From positions 1 through 43,702 of the forward strand of contig CACYXC010000024.1 of the NCBI GenBank assembly GCA_902778285.1: a stretch of 43,702 nucleotides of DNA, given 5' to 3'. This document shows positions 15,345 to 23,432 of the stretch, one piece after another. The stretch is from Oscillospiraceae bacterium. Its GTDB lineage: Bacteria; Bacillota; Clostridia; Oscillospirales; Oscillospiraceae. The translations under genes were made by a program, and so were the position numbers. Numbering within the stretch: position 1 is the stretch's first letter; the number at the start of each line of letters is the position of its first letter. The notes beneath the pieces were generated by a model. It was not told the DNA's origin. It did no database searches and saw only the letters and a program-made list of their open reading frames with translations.

Positions 15345-15753
15345 GTAGGGACGGCTGTCAGCCGCCCGCGGGCATCGTGCGTGGTTAGACAGGCGGGCGA
15401 GCGATGCTCGCCCCTACGGGTGGGTCGATTCTCCGCTGTAGGGGCCGACGCCCTCGGCGGCGCGTCTGTTCATCTGCGTATCGCGTCGGCGGGCGCTTCG
15501 TGAAGCGCCCCTACGGGGAGGGGCGGTTCTCCGCGCGTTGAGCCGCCCTGTGTAAGGGGAGGTGGCCGAGCGGAGCGAGGTCGGAGGGATTGTTGTCCGC
15601 GTTTTTCTGTTTGCCCGCCCGTCTGTCAGCCCCTCAGTCACTTCGTGACAGCTCCCCTTGCACAGGGGAGCCTTTTTGCGGGACGTCCGGGAGGCCGTCC
15701 CCTACAGAGCTTTGTTCGTTCCCCCTCGCAGGGACGGGCATTGCCCATCCGCG
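15345..15753. repeat. Cluster of GC-rich palindromic repeats with CCCCTAC/GTAGGGG ends
   Basis: At least six units occur: 15345-15370, 15392-15417, 15438-15462, 15488-15514, 15682-15704 and 15728-15753. Each is an imperfect palindrome such as GGGCGAGCGATGCTCGCCCC carrying a CTAC or GTAG end. The loop and stem bases differ from unit to unit. They alternate in orientation. Two GGCTCCCC-type units (15544-15590, 15630-15677) are interleaved. The second forms a hairpin followed by TTTTT (15651-15677) that could terminate plus-strand transcription. Confidence 0.7.
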
Positions 15754-15796
15754 GATATCGCGCGGGGACAGACAGGCATGACCCTTTTTCCGGCCG

Positions 15797-16909
15797 CTAC
15801 TTGATCAGGAACAGATACTTCCGGCAGAAGGGGATCTTCGAGAGCGGCCAGATGATCAGGCCGCTGAGCCCCAGCGGGGCGAAAAGCATGAACAGCAGTT
15901 TCGCGGCGCGGTGCCAGCCGGTAAAGTACATGTACCAGTGGAAACCCCAGAGGAAAAAGACGTGGAGCAGATAGAGCGCGAAGGCCGAGCTGCTGACGAT
16001 TGCCATCGGCTTTTCCCAACGGCGGAGGCGCCCAGCCCAGCGGCGGAAGCATTCGAATACGAAAACCGAGGAGAACAGGATCGCCGGGGACATATAGGCC
16101 AGCAGATGCGTCGAGCAGGAGTAGCAGTAATACTGCACGGCGCAGCAGCTCAGATAGCTCAGCGCGGTAATGAGAATGAGCATGCGGTTTGAAAGCTTCT
16201 CCAGCCCTCCGCGGGAGATCTGCCAGCCGGCGGCGATATAGATCAGATAGACAGAGACGAAATTGGAGTCATACAGGACAAAGTTCATCTTCGGCAGCCC
16301 AAAGATCTCCAGCCAGCCGTTGATCATGGGCAGCAGCATGTCGCAAAGGAAGGCCCCGGCCAGCGGCAGGAGCAGGAGCCTCGGCGCCGGCGCCCGGTAC
16401 AGGATCCAGGCGAAGATCGGGATGATCAGATACACGCTGAGGATCATCGGGACGTACCACATACTGTCAAAGCGCACCGGATCCAGAAACAGCAGCGTCT
16501 TGACGCAGCCCCAGAGCTTTTCCGTCAGGCTGGCGCCTGCCAGCGGCGCGTTGTAGGGCTTGAGCAGGACAAAGAACCAGAAGCCGAAAAAGGTCCAGAT
16601 CTCGCCCGTGATGAAGACGCTCAGCCAGTTGTGCCGGTAAAAGCGCCGGACTTCCTCTTTCGTGTCGAAGCGACGGTTCAAAAGCAGCGCGCCGGTGATC
16701 ATCAGAAACAGCGGCACGCCGTAGCGGCTGACGACGGTCAGCATCGCTTTCAGGATCGTGGATGCCAGTCTGATCGACACGAACTCCTGCTGCACGAAAT
16801 CATAATTGTCCCAGGTGCGGTTGACCGCGTGGTTGAGCGCGATCAGGAAGATGGCGGCGCAGCGGGCCGCGTCGAGGTAGAGGATCCTCGGCCTGTCTGT
16901 TTTTTCCAT
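15797..16909 (-). CDS. Membrane-bound acyltransferase, acyltransferase-3 family
   Basis: This 370-aa protein has about ten hydrophobic segments and transfers acyl (often acetyl) groups to extracytoplasmic sugars, lipids or peptidoglycan. The first segment carries the family signature LDAARCAAIFLIALNHA, in which an Arg and a His about ten residues apart are conserved. Another feature is SRYGVPLFLMITGALLL, the VPLFFxISG-like second segment. It ends in a basic tail (FCRKYLFLIK). GGAGG lies just before the ATG at 16909, and its promoter is at 16949-16977. The acceptor is unknown and nothing in the neighbourhood identifies it, although the genes to the right handle carbohydrates. Confidence 0.93.
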   Translation of the reverse strand: MEKTDRPRILYLDAARCAAIFLIALNHAVNRTWDNYDFVQQEFVSIRLASTILKAMLTVVSRYGVPLFLMITGALLLNRRFDTKEEVRRFYRHNWLSVFITGEIWTFFGFWFFVLLKPYNAPLAGASLTEKLWGCVKTLLFLDPVRFDSMWYVPMILSVYLIIPIFAWILYRAPAPRLLLLPLAGAFLCDMLLPMINGWLEIFGLPKMNFVLYDSNFVSVYLIYIAAGWQISRGGLEKLSNRMLILITALSYLSCCAVQYYCYSCSTHLLAYMSPAILFSSVFVFECFRRWAGRLRRWEKPMAIVSSSAFALYLLHVFFLWGFHWYMYFTGWHRAAKLLFMLFAPLGLSGLIIWPLSKIPFCRKYLFLIK

Positions 16910-16948
16910 GCTCCGCCTCCTTCCGCCGCGGTTTGAAACATCGTTTTT

Positions 16949-16977
16949 ATCATAGCGGATTTCCCGCCCGTTTTCAA
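16949..16977 (-). promoter_or_regulatory. Sigma-A promoter of the acyltransferase gene
   Basis: On the minus strand, TTGAAA (16977-16972), a 17-bp spacer and TATGAT (16954-16949) lie 40 bp before the start codon. Confidence 0.8.
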
Positions 16978-17043
16978 GTTATATTGTTTTTTCCGGCCAA
17001 TCGTGTTGCCGTGCCGCTTTTCCGCCGCCCGGCGACGAATCGG

Positions 17044-17073
17044 TTGACAAGCGCCCGCGAAACGCGATATGAT
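17044..17073 (+). promoter_or_regulatory. Sigma-A promoter of the GH31-symporter-hydrolase operon
   Basis: A consensus TTGACA (17044-17049), an 18-bp spacer and TATGAT (17068-17073). An in-frame ATG at 17069 falls inside the -10 box, which excludes it as a start codon. Confidence 0.85.
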
Positions 17074-17116
17074 ATTTACAGTTAAAGAAGATAAAAGCCA
17101 TTCGGGGAGGTCAGCC

Positions 17117-19096
17117 ATGCTCAAATCGAGTATCTCCTGGAACACCTGGACCCTGTCGGCCGGGGAGTGCCGGCTGCTGTCGCACACGCCGACCATGCCC
17201 TTTGCCTCCGCCGTCCGACAGGAAAAACGCTACAGCGCCAAGCGCGGCAGCGTGAAGACCGAGGTCGTGGAGACGGCCCGCATCCCGCTCACCGATCTGC
17301 GCGAGGAGGCCGACGGCGTCCTCTGTTTCTTTGCAGGGAAACACAGCCTGCGCGTCCGCCCTGTGGAGGAGAAGAACGGATTCACGCTGCAGCTCACAGG
17401 CGAGGAGGGCTGGTCCTACGAGTTCCGGCTCCCCGCGCGAAAGGGCGAGGCCGTCTTCGGCGGCGGTGAGCAGTACCGGAAGGTGAACCTGCGCGGCGAA
17501 CGGGTGGTCAACTTTGTCTCGGAGCACATCAAGGCCACGACCATCGTCGAAAAGGCACTGGTGCCCCGTCCGCTCTATCTCGAAAAGCCCCACAGCAGCA
17601 TCGGCAGCTATGCGCCCATGCCCGTCTTTGTCACCGACCGGGGGCGGCTGATCCTCTTTGACACCCCCTGCGACGGGCTGGCGGATTTCTCCGACGACAA
17701 CGAGCTGCTCTTTTCCTTTGACGCCTGCCCGAAAAGCCTGACGCTGCTCGCGGGCCGCAGCTTGAGGGAGCTCTCGGCCATGCTGGACGCGCGCATTCCC
17801 AACCGGCAGTACCTGCCCGCCTGGTGCCATGAGGGCATGATCCTCGGTATTCAGGGCGGCACGCAGACGATCCTGGACAAGTGCTTTAAGATGCTCGACG
17901 CGGGGGCGAAGGTCTCCGCCGTCTGGAGTCAGGACTGGTCGGGCGAGAAGCGCACCGTCATGGGCAAGCAGGTCAACTGGAACTGGGAGGTCGACAGGGC
18001 GCTCTATCCCGATCTCAGGGGCGCGATCAAAAAGCTCAACGCGCGCGGCGTGCGTTTTCTGGCCTACATCAACCCCTACCTCGTCAAGGGCGGCCCGCTG
18101 TATAAGCACTGCAAGGCCAAGGGCTGGCTGATCCGGAAGCAGGACGGCAGCATCTACCATATCAAATCCACCACCTTCGACGCCGGCATGCTGGATCTGA
18201 CCCATCCGGACGCGGTGCGTTATATCAAGGAGACGCTGATCGGCAAAAATATGCTCGACCTCGGCATTTCCGGCTGGATGGCGGACTTCGGCGAATACCT
18301 GCCGGTGGACTGCGTGCTGCACGACGGGGACCCGCGGCTTCTGCACAACACCTGGCCCGTGCTCTGGGCGAAGATCAACCGCGAGGCCATCGAGGAGTAC
18401 GGCGCGGAGGACGCCTTCTTCTTCACCCGCTCCGGCTACCTCGGCATCCAGAGCTACGCGCCCATCCTCTGGAACGGCGACCAGCACACCGACACCACCA
18501 GGGACTATGGCATGCCCTGCGTCATGCCCGCGAGCTTCTCCCTCGCCTTCTCCGGCGTGACCATGGTGCACTGCGACATCGGCGGCTTCTTCTCCTTTGC
18601 GAAGATGCGGCGAAACGGCGAGCTCTTCACCCGCTGGATGGAGATGGGATGCTTTTCCCTGCTCATGCGCAGCCACGAATCCATCCGCCCCTGGGCCAAC
18701 GCCCAGTTCGACGCCCGAAACGTCAAGCCCTACACCGTGAAGCTGACGAGGCTGCACGCGGCGCTGCGGCCCTACATCGAGCAGCTCGCCGAGGAGGCGG
18801 CCGCGGGCGTGCCCGCGCTGCGGCCGGACTTCTGGGAAGCCGGGAGCTTTGCCGCCTCCGGCGACCCCTACAGCTATTTTCTGGGCGACGATCTCTTCGT
18901 CTGCCCGGTGATCCGCCTCGGCGCGCGCAACCGGACGGTGCATCTGCCGGAGGGCGATTGGATCGGCTTCTGGACCGGGCGGAGCTACGCGCCCGGCAAG
19001 CATCAGGTCGTCGCCCCGCTGGGGAGGCCGCCGGTCTTCTACCGCAGGGGCAGCAAATATGCAGAGCTTTTCCGCCAGGCGGCGGACGGCGTCTAA
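17117..19096 (+). CDS. Glycoside hydrolase family 31, related to YihQ but with altered sulfonate pocket
   Basis: This 659-aa retaining alpha-glycosidase belongs to the GH31 branch that includes E. coli sulfoquinovosidase YihQ. The nucleophile Asp390 lies in GWMADFGEYLP and the acid/base Asp455 in LWNGDQ, both placed as in YihQ (D405, D472). In YihQ the sulfonate of sulfoquinovose is bound by R301, W304 and Y508. Aligning by eye the segment QDWSGEKRTVMGKQVNWNW and the CDIGGFF motif, these positions become Gln285, Trp288 and Phe491. Two of three are changed, so a different glycoside is likely. GGGGAGG lies 6 nt before the ATG at 17117. The operon continues with a symporter and another hydrolase, so the substrate is probably imported intact. 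No signal peptide is seen. Confidence 0.88.
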   Translation: MLKSSISWNTWTLSAGECRLLSHTPTMPFASAVRQEKRYSAKRGSVKTEVVETARIPLTDLREEADGVLCFFAGKHSLRVRPVEEKNGFTLQLTGEEGWSYEFRLPARKGEAVFGGGEQYRKVNLRGERVVNFVSEHIKATTIVEKALVPRPLYLEKPHSSIGSYAPMPVFVTDRGRLILFDTPCDGLADFSDDNELLFSFDACPKSLTLLAGRSLRELSAMLDARIPNRQYLPAWCHEGMILGIQGGTQTILDKCFKMLDAGAKVSAVWSQDWSGEKRTVMGKQVNWNWEVDRALYPDLRGAIKKLNARGVRFLAYINPYLVKGGPLYKHCKAKGWLIRKQDGSIYHIKSTTFDAGMLDLTHPDAVRYIKETLIGKNMLDLGISGWMADFGEYLPVDCVLHDGDPRLLHNTWPVLWAKINREAIEEYGAEDAFFFTRSGYLGIQSYAPILWNGDQHTDTTRDYGMPCVMPASFSLAFSGVTMVHCDIGGFFSFAKMRRNGELFTRWMEMGCFSLLMRSHESIRPWANAQFDARNVKPYTVKLTRLHAALRPYIEQLAEEAAAGVPALRPDFWEAGSFAASGDPYSYFLGDDLFVCPVIRLGARNRTVHLPEGDWIGFWTGRSYAPGKHQVVAPLGRPPVFYRRGSKYAELFRQAADGV

Positions 19097-19172
19097 CGAA
19101 ACTCGCTCCATTCCGCTTCCCCGGGACTGTTACGCCGGGAAAGCTCCATCTCCGCTCCTTCCGTCTTTCTTT

Positions 19173-19202
19173 CCCTTTCAAAGCGCTTCGGCTTTGAAAG
19201 GG
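19173..19202 (+). other. Intercistronic hairpin between GH31 and symporter genes
   Basis: CCCTTTCAAAGC (19173-19184) and GCTTTGAAAGGG (19191-19202) form a 12-bp perfect stem with a GC-flanked TTCG loop. No T-run follows. It may stabilise the upstream mRNA or be a processing site. Confidence 0.7.
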
Positions 19203-19288
19203 TGATTGGATCCGGGCGAAGTTTACTTCCTTTTCATTCAGCGCTTCACAGAAAAAACACATACATTTTTAAAAGAGAGGAAAGCGAG

Positions 19289-20710
19289 GTGGACAACTCC
19301 TATCTCGCGCGCACCAGCGGCATCAGGGCCAGAGACAAGATCGGCTGCGCCATGGGCGACCTGGCCTCCTGCCTGGTCTTCGGCCTGACCCAGAGCGTGC
19401 TGAACAAGTACTACACCGACGTGCTGGAGATCAGCGTCCTGAGCGTGATGATCATGACGATCATCGCCCGCATCTGGGACGCGATCAGCGACCCCATCTG
19501 GGGACGCATCATCGACGGCGCGAAGCCCCGGAAGGACGGGCGCTACCGCCACTGGATCAAGGTCTTCGCCGTGCCCGTGGCGCTGGCGGCGGTGCTGATG
19601 TTCGCGGACGTGCGCGGCTTCTCGGCCGGCGGACGGCTTGCCTGGATCTACTTCAGCTACATCCTCTTCGGCATGCTCTACACCTGCATCAACATCCCCT
19701 ACGGCTCGCTGGCGCAGGTCGTCACCTCCAGCGACAAGGAGCGCAGCTCCCTGCCGGTGTTCCGCTCCATCGGCTCCACCTTCGGCGCGATGCCCGCGAT
19801 GGTGCTGGCGAGCATGTGCTACGTCAAGCTCGCCGACGGCAGCAGCCAGATGGACTTCCACCGCGTGTTCGTCGGCGTGTGCGTCATCGCCGCGCTGAGC
19901 GTGCTGGCCTACTTCCTCTGCTATGCCTGGAGCAAGGAGCGCGTGGAGTCCAGGCCCGCCCCGCGGCAGAAGGGCGAGACCATGAAGGTCATCCGCATTC
20001 TTCTCAAGAGCCGCCCCTTCATGGCGGTATCGCTGGCCTCCATGCTCTTCCTGGCCGCCCAGATGTTCGGCCAGGGCTACAACACCTACCTCTTCCACCA
20101 CTATTTCAAGCAGCCGGGGCTGACCATGCTGCCCACCGTGTTCCAGTATCTGCCCGTGGCGGTGATCATGTTCTTTGCCACCCGCATGGGCAACAGGCTC
20201 GGCCGCCGCGAGGTCTGCTCCTACGGCGTGCTGCTGGCCGCGGTGTTCTACCTCGCGCTGTTCGTGCTGGCGCTCTTCGGCGTCACGAACGTGTGGCTGT
20301 ATCTGGCCGCCTGCCTCGCCTCCGGCGTGGGCACCGCCTTCATCTTCCTGCTCATCTGGGTCATGGCGACCGACGCCATCGACTACAACAAGGTCACTTA
20401 CGGCCTCAACGACGAGGCCACCAGCTACGCCTTCTACTCCTTCATGCGCAAGCTCGGCCAGACCGTGGCCACCATCCTCATCAACGTCCCGCTGCTGCGC
20501 ATCGGCTATAACGGCAGCGAGCTGAAGACCGAGGGCCTGAGCGACGCGGCCCTGCGGAGCATGTACAACTCCTCCGTCATGATCCCGGCGGTGCTGTTTC
20601 TGCTCGTGTTCCTGATCCTGCGCTTCTTCTACCCTCTGTCGAAAAAGCGCATCGAGGAGCTGCAGATTCAGAAGGAGGAGGCCTACCGCAAGCTGAACGA
20701 GGCCAAGTAA
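19289..20710 (+). CDS. MFS transporter of the glycoside-pentoside-hexuronide:cation symporter (GPH) type
   Basis: This 473-aa membrane protein has about twelve hydrophobic segments. The N-terminal motifs are typical of GPH symporters such as MelB, XylP or UidB: KIGCAMGDLASC with the conserved GD near the first helix, ARIWDAISDPIWGRIIDGAKPRKDGRYR with the cation-site-associated D and the loop between helices 2 and 3, and YGSLAQVVTSSDKERSSL. Such proteins import glycosides with H+ or Na+. I place the start at GTG 19289, because GAGAGG lies 8 nt upstream and the protein then has normal length. The in-frame ATG at 19202 would add 29 non-conserved residues. The next gene starts 2 nt after its stop. 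Confidence 0.92.
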   Translation: MDNSYLARTSGIRARDKIGCAMGDLASCLVFGLTQSVLNKYYTDVLEISVLSVMIMTIIARIWDAISDPIWGRIIDGAKPRKDGRYRHWIKVFAVPVALAAVLMFADVRGFSAGGRLAWIYFSYILFGMLYTCINIPYGSLAQVVTSSDKERSSLPVFRSIGSTFGAMPAMVLASMCYVKLADGSSQMDFHRVFVGVCVIAALSVLAYFLCYAWSKERVESRPAPRQKGETMKVIRILLKSRPFMAVSLASMLFLAAQMFGQGYNTYLFHHYFKQPGLTMLPTVFQYLPVAVIMFFATRMGNRLGRREVCSYGVLLAAVFYLALFVLALFGVTNVWLYLAACLASGVGTAFIFLLIWVMATDAIDYNKVTYGLNDEATSYAFYSFMRKLGQTVATILINVPLLRIGYNGSELKTEGLSDAALRSMYNSSVMIPAVLFLLVFLILRFFYPLSKKRIEELQIQKEEAYRKLNEAK

Positions 20711-20711
20711 C

Positions 20712-23186
20712 ATGGCGAAGGTCCACATCGGCTTCGGCTTTCACGTCAACTGCTATCACTCCTACCGGGGCGATACGAACGACGCGCTGGGCTTCGGCGG
20801 CGATATCCGCATCATACGGCACATTCTGGATACCCTGGACGATCGAAACGCCCGGGGTATCCCCGTTCGCGGGACCTGGGACTTTGAAAATGCCTTTACG
20901 CTGGAGAAGGTGCTGCCCGAATACGCGCCGGACATCATCGAGCGCGTGCGGCGGCGCGGCGACGAGAACCTCCTCATGGGCTACAACAACGGCGCCATGA
21001 GCGCCATGACCGAGGACGAGTTCGCGGCCTCCGTCGCCTGGGCGATCACGAACCCGTACGGCAGCGGGCTGGAGGACCTCTTCGACAGCTGCGAGAGGAT
21101 CATCCGCCCGCAGGAGGTCATGTTCTCCCCGCCGCAGGTGAAGTCCTACAAAAAGGCGGGTGTGGAGGCGATCTGCCTCTACTACAGCTGCATCTCCTTC
21201 GACGCCTTCCGCACGCTGATCCCGCAGCTGCCGGACGCGCTGGCCTTCAACCCCCTGCGCTACACCTGGCAGGGCGAGAGCATCACGGTCCTGCCCACCT
21301 ACTCCCCCAACGACGTCATGGACGCGGGCTCGCTGCGGGCGCTGGCCTTCGACCTGCACGAACAGCAGCTTCGCGGCGAGATCCCCGGCGACGTGTTTGT
21401 TTTCATCAACACCGACGCCGACAGCTTCCTCTGGGAGCCCATGGCCGCGCCGATGGACCGGCTGCCCTGCTTCGGCGGCATCGGCGGCTATATCGACGAG
21501 GTGGCCGATCTCGACTTCGTCGTGTTCGACACGCCGGGCGGCTACCTGAAAAGCCACGAACCCGCGGGCGAGATCAGCTTCGGGCAGGACGTGGCGGACG
21601 GCAACCTCTCCGGCTACATGAGCTGGAGCGAGAAGCCCTACAACCGCCTGATCTGGACAAGACTGGAGCGGGCGCGTGCCGCGGCGCGGCTGTATGCGCA
21701 CGACAGCGCTTCCCCCTTCTTCGAGACGCGGGTGCGGCTGCTCTCGACGACGCATTTCGGCCTCGCCTCCCCGGTCATGAACATCACGCGCGAGCGTAAG
21801 GCGCTGGCGCTGTCCGAGACCATGCTGCGGCAGGAGCACGACGCGCTGCCCTCCCCGGAAATGCTGACCCTGCGCGATCCGGGTCTCACCGGACTCGCCG
21901 CCGTGCAGCTCTCGCTGGCAGACGGCTTCTGCGAGGACTTCTCCCGCCTGCGCCCGGAGAGCGAGGGCCTGCGGAGCTGGACGGCCTGCGAGACCGGGCG
22001 GCATGCGAGCGGCTGTCTCGCGTCGCTCTGGCTGATTACCCGCTTCGACGCGCCGCGGGCGGAATACGCGCTGCGCTTCAGCCTCGGCGAGGGCAAAAAG
22101 CCCGCTTTGCTTGGCGGGAGCGGCTGGTCCGTGACGGACGCGCCGCGGGGGCTCTCCCTGCGCCTCTGCGGGCGGGAGCTCGCGGCGCTGGACAGCTGGA
22201 TCGATTACGGCGGCAAAATCTTCCGCTTCGATCCCCCCGTACGGGAGGCGCTGCCGCTGGGCGGCGAAGGCTGCGGCACGCGGCTGCGCGGGGCGGTGCA
22301 TCTGCCCGGGGAGCTTCACAGCGGCAGCTACTGCTTCGACTTCTTCACCTCCCCGGCGGCTGACTGCCTCTTTGTCCGCAGCGCGGTACAGTACCCCTAC
22401 ACGAGAGAGGACCGCGAGATCTCCTCGCAGGCCTCCACCCTCGGCCGCTACAGCGACACGAAATGGCTGCAGACCGCGCCCTTCGAGCTGACGCTGCGCG
22501 GGGGCGACGGCATCGCCGTCGAAAAGCGCAATTTTGCCGGGGCGCTCAGCCGCTACGAGATGGCGGACTTCTGGCGCGCCTTTCCGCAGAACGAGAACAT
22601 CTGCTCCATCAACCACCAGCTCACCGGCGGGACGCTCTGCGTGGCGGACACCCGCGGCGGGCTGCTGCTGGCCCACGCGCGGCAGGTGCTGGGCAGCATG
22701 GCCCACTGCCCGATGCGGCTGAAGACCGAGGGCGGCGCGCGCCTTGTGAGCATGAACCCCTTCGGGACCTATTTCGGGCCGCAGCGCTACTATCCCAGCC
22801 GCGGCAACGGCTGCTCCATGGAGCTGTATCTCGCCGCAGCGCCGCAGGCCCGCAGTCTGGGGCCGGCCTGCAACGGCGCCTTCGAGCAGGCGGTGCAGGC
22901 CGTCTTCCCGGTCTCCGGCTCCGCCCCCACAGCGGCGCAGCAGCGTCAGGCCGAGGCCATTGCCGACGGCGTGATCGCCCTCGGCGGCGGTCCGGTGCGG
23001 CCCTTCGCGGGCGACAACGTGCGCCTGCACGAGGCGGTGGACAACAAGGTCGAAGCGAAGGATCTCAGGAGCGTCACCTTTGTCGAGCAGTGCGGCGGCG
23101 TCGGCCCCGTGCTCGGCATGCTGGGCCGCTACGCGGCCAATCTCCTGCGCGCGCAGGCCCGTATGCGGAAGCGGGAAAAGCGCTGA
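20712..23186 (+). CDS. Large putative glycoside hydrolase, family not recognised (GH38/GH57-like barrel suspected)
   Basis: This 824-aa protein has no signal peptide. The first 330 or so residues look like a polysaccharide-deacetylase/GH38/GH57-like (beta/alpha)7 barrel: GFGFHVNCYHSYRGD at the start, then RGTWDFENAFTLEKVLPEY, LLMGYNNGAMSAMTEDEF and FSPPQVKSYKKAGVEAICLYY. The His and Asp of the first motif and the Asp/Glu of WDFENAF are candidate catalytic or metal ligands. The rest appears beta-rich and ends in a helical Arg-rich tail. It starts 2 bp after the symporter stop and shares an operon with GH31, so it probably processes the same imported sugar. I cannot assign a CAZy family with certainty; a non-hydrolytic role is possible. 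Confidence 0.6.
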   Translation: MAKVHIGFGFHVNCYHSYRGDTNDALGFGGDIRIIRHILDTLDDRNARGIPVRGTWDFENAFTLEKVLPEYAPDIIERVRRRGDENLLMGYNNGAMSAMTEDEFAASVAWAITNPYGSGLEDLFDSCERIIRPQEVMFSPPQVKSYKKAGVEAICLYYSCISFDAFRTLIPQLPDALAFNPLRYTWQGESITVLPTYSPNDVMDAGSLRALAFDLHEQQLRGEIPGDVFVFINTDADSFLWEPMAAPMDRLPCFGGIGGYIDEVADLDFVVFDTPGGYLKSHEPAGEISFGQDVADGNLSGYMSWSEKPYNRLIWTRLERARAAARLYAHDSASPFFETRVRLLSTTHFGLASPVMNITRERKALALSETMLRQEHDALPSPEMLTLRDPGLTGLAAVQLSLADGFCEDFSRLRPESEGLRSWTACETGRHASGCLASLWLITRFDAPRAEYALRFSLGEGKKPALLGGSGWSVTDAPRGLSLRLCGRELAALDSWIDYGGKIFRFDPPVREALPLGGEGCGTRLRGAVHLPGELHSGSYCFDFFTSPAADCLFVRSAVQYPYTREDREISSQASTLGRYSDTKWLQTAPFELTLRGGDGIAVEKRNFAGALSRYEMADFWRAFPQNENICSINHQLTGGTLCVADTRGGLLLAHARQVLGSMAHCPMRLKTEGGARLVSMNPFGTYFGPQRYYPSRGNGCSMELYLAAAPQARSLGPACNGAFEQAVQAVFPVSGSAPTAAQQRQAEAIADGVIALGGGPVRPFAGDNVRLHEAVDNKVEAKDLRSVTFVEQCGGVGPVLGMLGRYAANLLRAQARMRKREKR

Positions 23187-23203
23187 TCTCCGTTCTCACG
23201 CAA

Positions 23204-23242
23204 AAACTCCCCGGATTCGCCTCTCGCGAATCCGGGGAGTTT
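23204..23242. terminator. Terminator hairpin, left copy flanking element B
   Basis: This 39-bp unit is preceded by an A-run, so on the minus strand it is hairpin plus T-run and can end transcription from the amylosucrase side. One base (C at 23218) differs from the right copy (A at 23394). Confidence 0.85.
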
Positions 23243-23380
23243 CAAGCTGTCGACAAAGTGTCGACAGCTTGAAAATCAAAAATGAGAACTCCCCAAAAAG
23301 TTCTCATTTTTGAGTATATCAATCGCGAGAGGGAATAATGCGTGTCAAACTTCGGCAGCATGGGTTTGTCTACAGTCTGA
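23242..23380. mobile_element. Terminator-inserted miniature element, copy B (139 bp)
   Basis: The left end TCAAGCTGTCGACAAA (23242-23257) and right end TTTGTCTACAGTCTGA (23365-23380) match those of element A. Hairpin 1 has arms 23240-23255 and 23259-23274, 16 bp with loop AAG. Hairpin 2 has arms 23276-23290 and 23299-23313, with left arm TCAAAAATGAGAACT. The word CGCGAGAGGG lies at 23324-23333. The stem bases next to TGTCGACA are AAGC/GCTT here but AGGG/CCCT in element A, so the fold is kept while sequence changes. Flanking 39-bp terminator copies differ at one position. No coding capacity. Confidence 0.8.
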
Positions 23381-23418
23381 AACTCCCCGGATTAGCCTCT
23401 CGCGAATCCGGGGAGTTT
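23380..23418 (+). terminator. Terminator hairpin, right copy flanking element B
   Basis: The duplicate of 23204-23242 is followed by TTTTT (to 23420), so it is an intrinsic terminator for the plus-strand hydrolase operon. Confidence 0.88.
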
Positions 23419-23432
23419 TTATCTGTCTATCC

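Larger units (their letters stand above)
15020..15796. other. Gene-free repeat island between spoIIE operon and acyltransferase gene
   Basis: No credible coding region is present in 777 bp. From left to right it holds the terminator-flanked element at 15024-15194, a degenerate TGTCAT-type repeat at 15233-15285, and a string of GC-rich palindromic units (15345-15753) ending in CCCCTAC or GTAGGGG, interleaved with two GGCTCCCC-type units. The flanking genes converge on it, so it is an intergenic landing zone where insertions cost little. Confidence 0.8.

Noticed and set aside
15345-15753. CRISPR array
   Set aside because: The repeats are not identical, not evenly spaced, and alternate in orientation. 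There are no spacers of constant size and no cas genes.
17117-19096. True sulfoquinovosidase (sulfoglycolysis)
   Set aside because: Two of three sulfonate-binding residues are replaced, and no sulfoglycolytic aldolase, kinase or isomerase genes are adjacent.
17111-19111. A 666-residue minus-strand open frame opposite the GH31 gene
   Set aside because: It is a mirror of a GC-rich gene with no recognisable domain or ribosome site. Similar long antisense frames lie opposite the symporter, hydrolase, clp and nucleotide-synthase genes and were all set aside.
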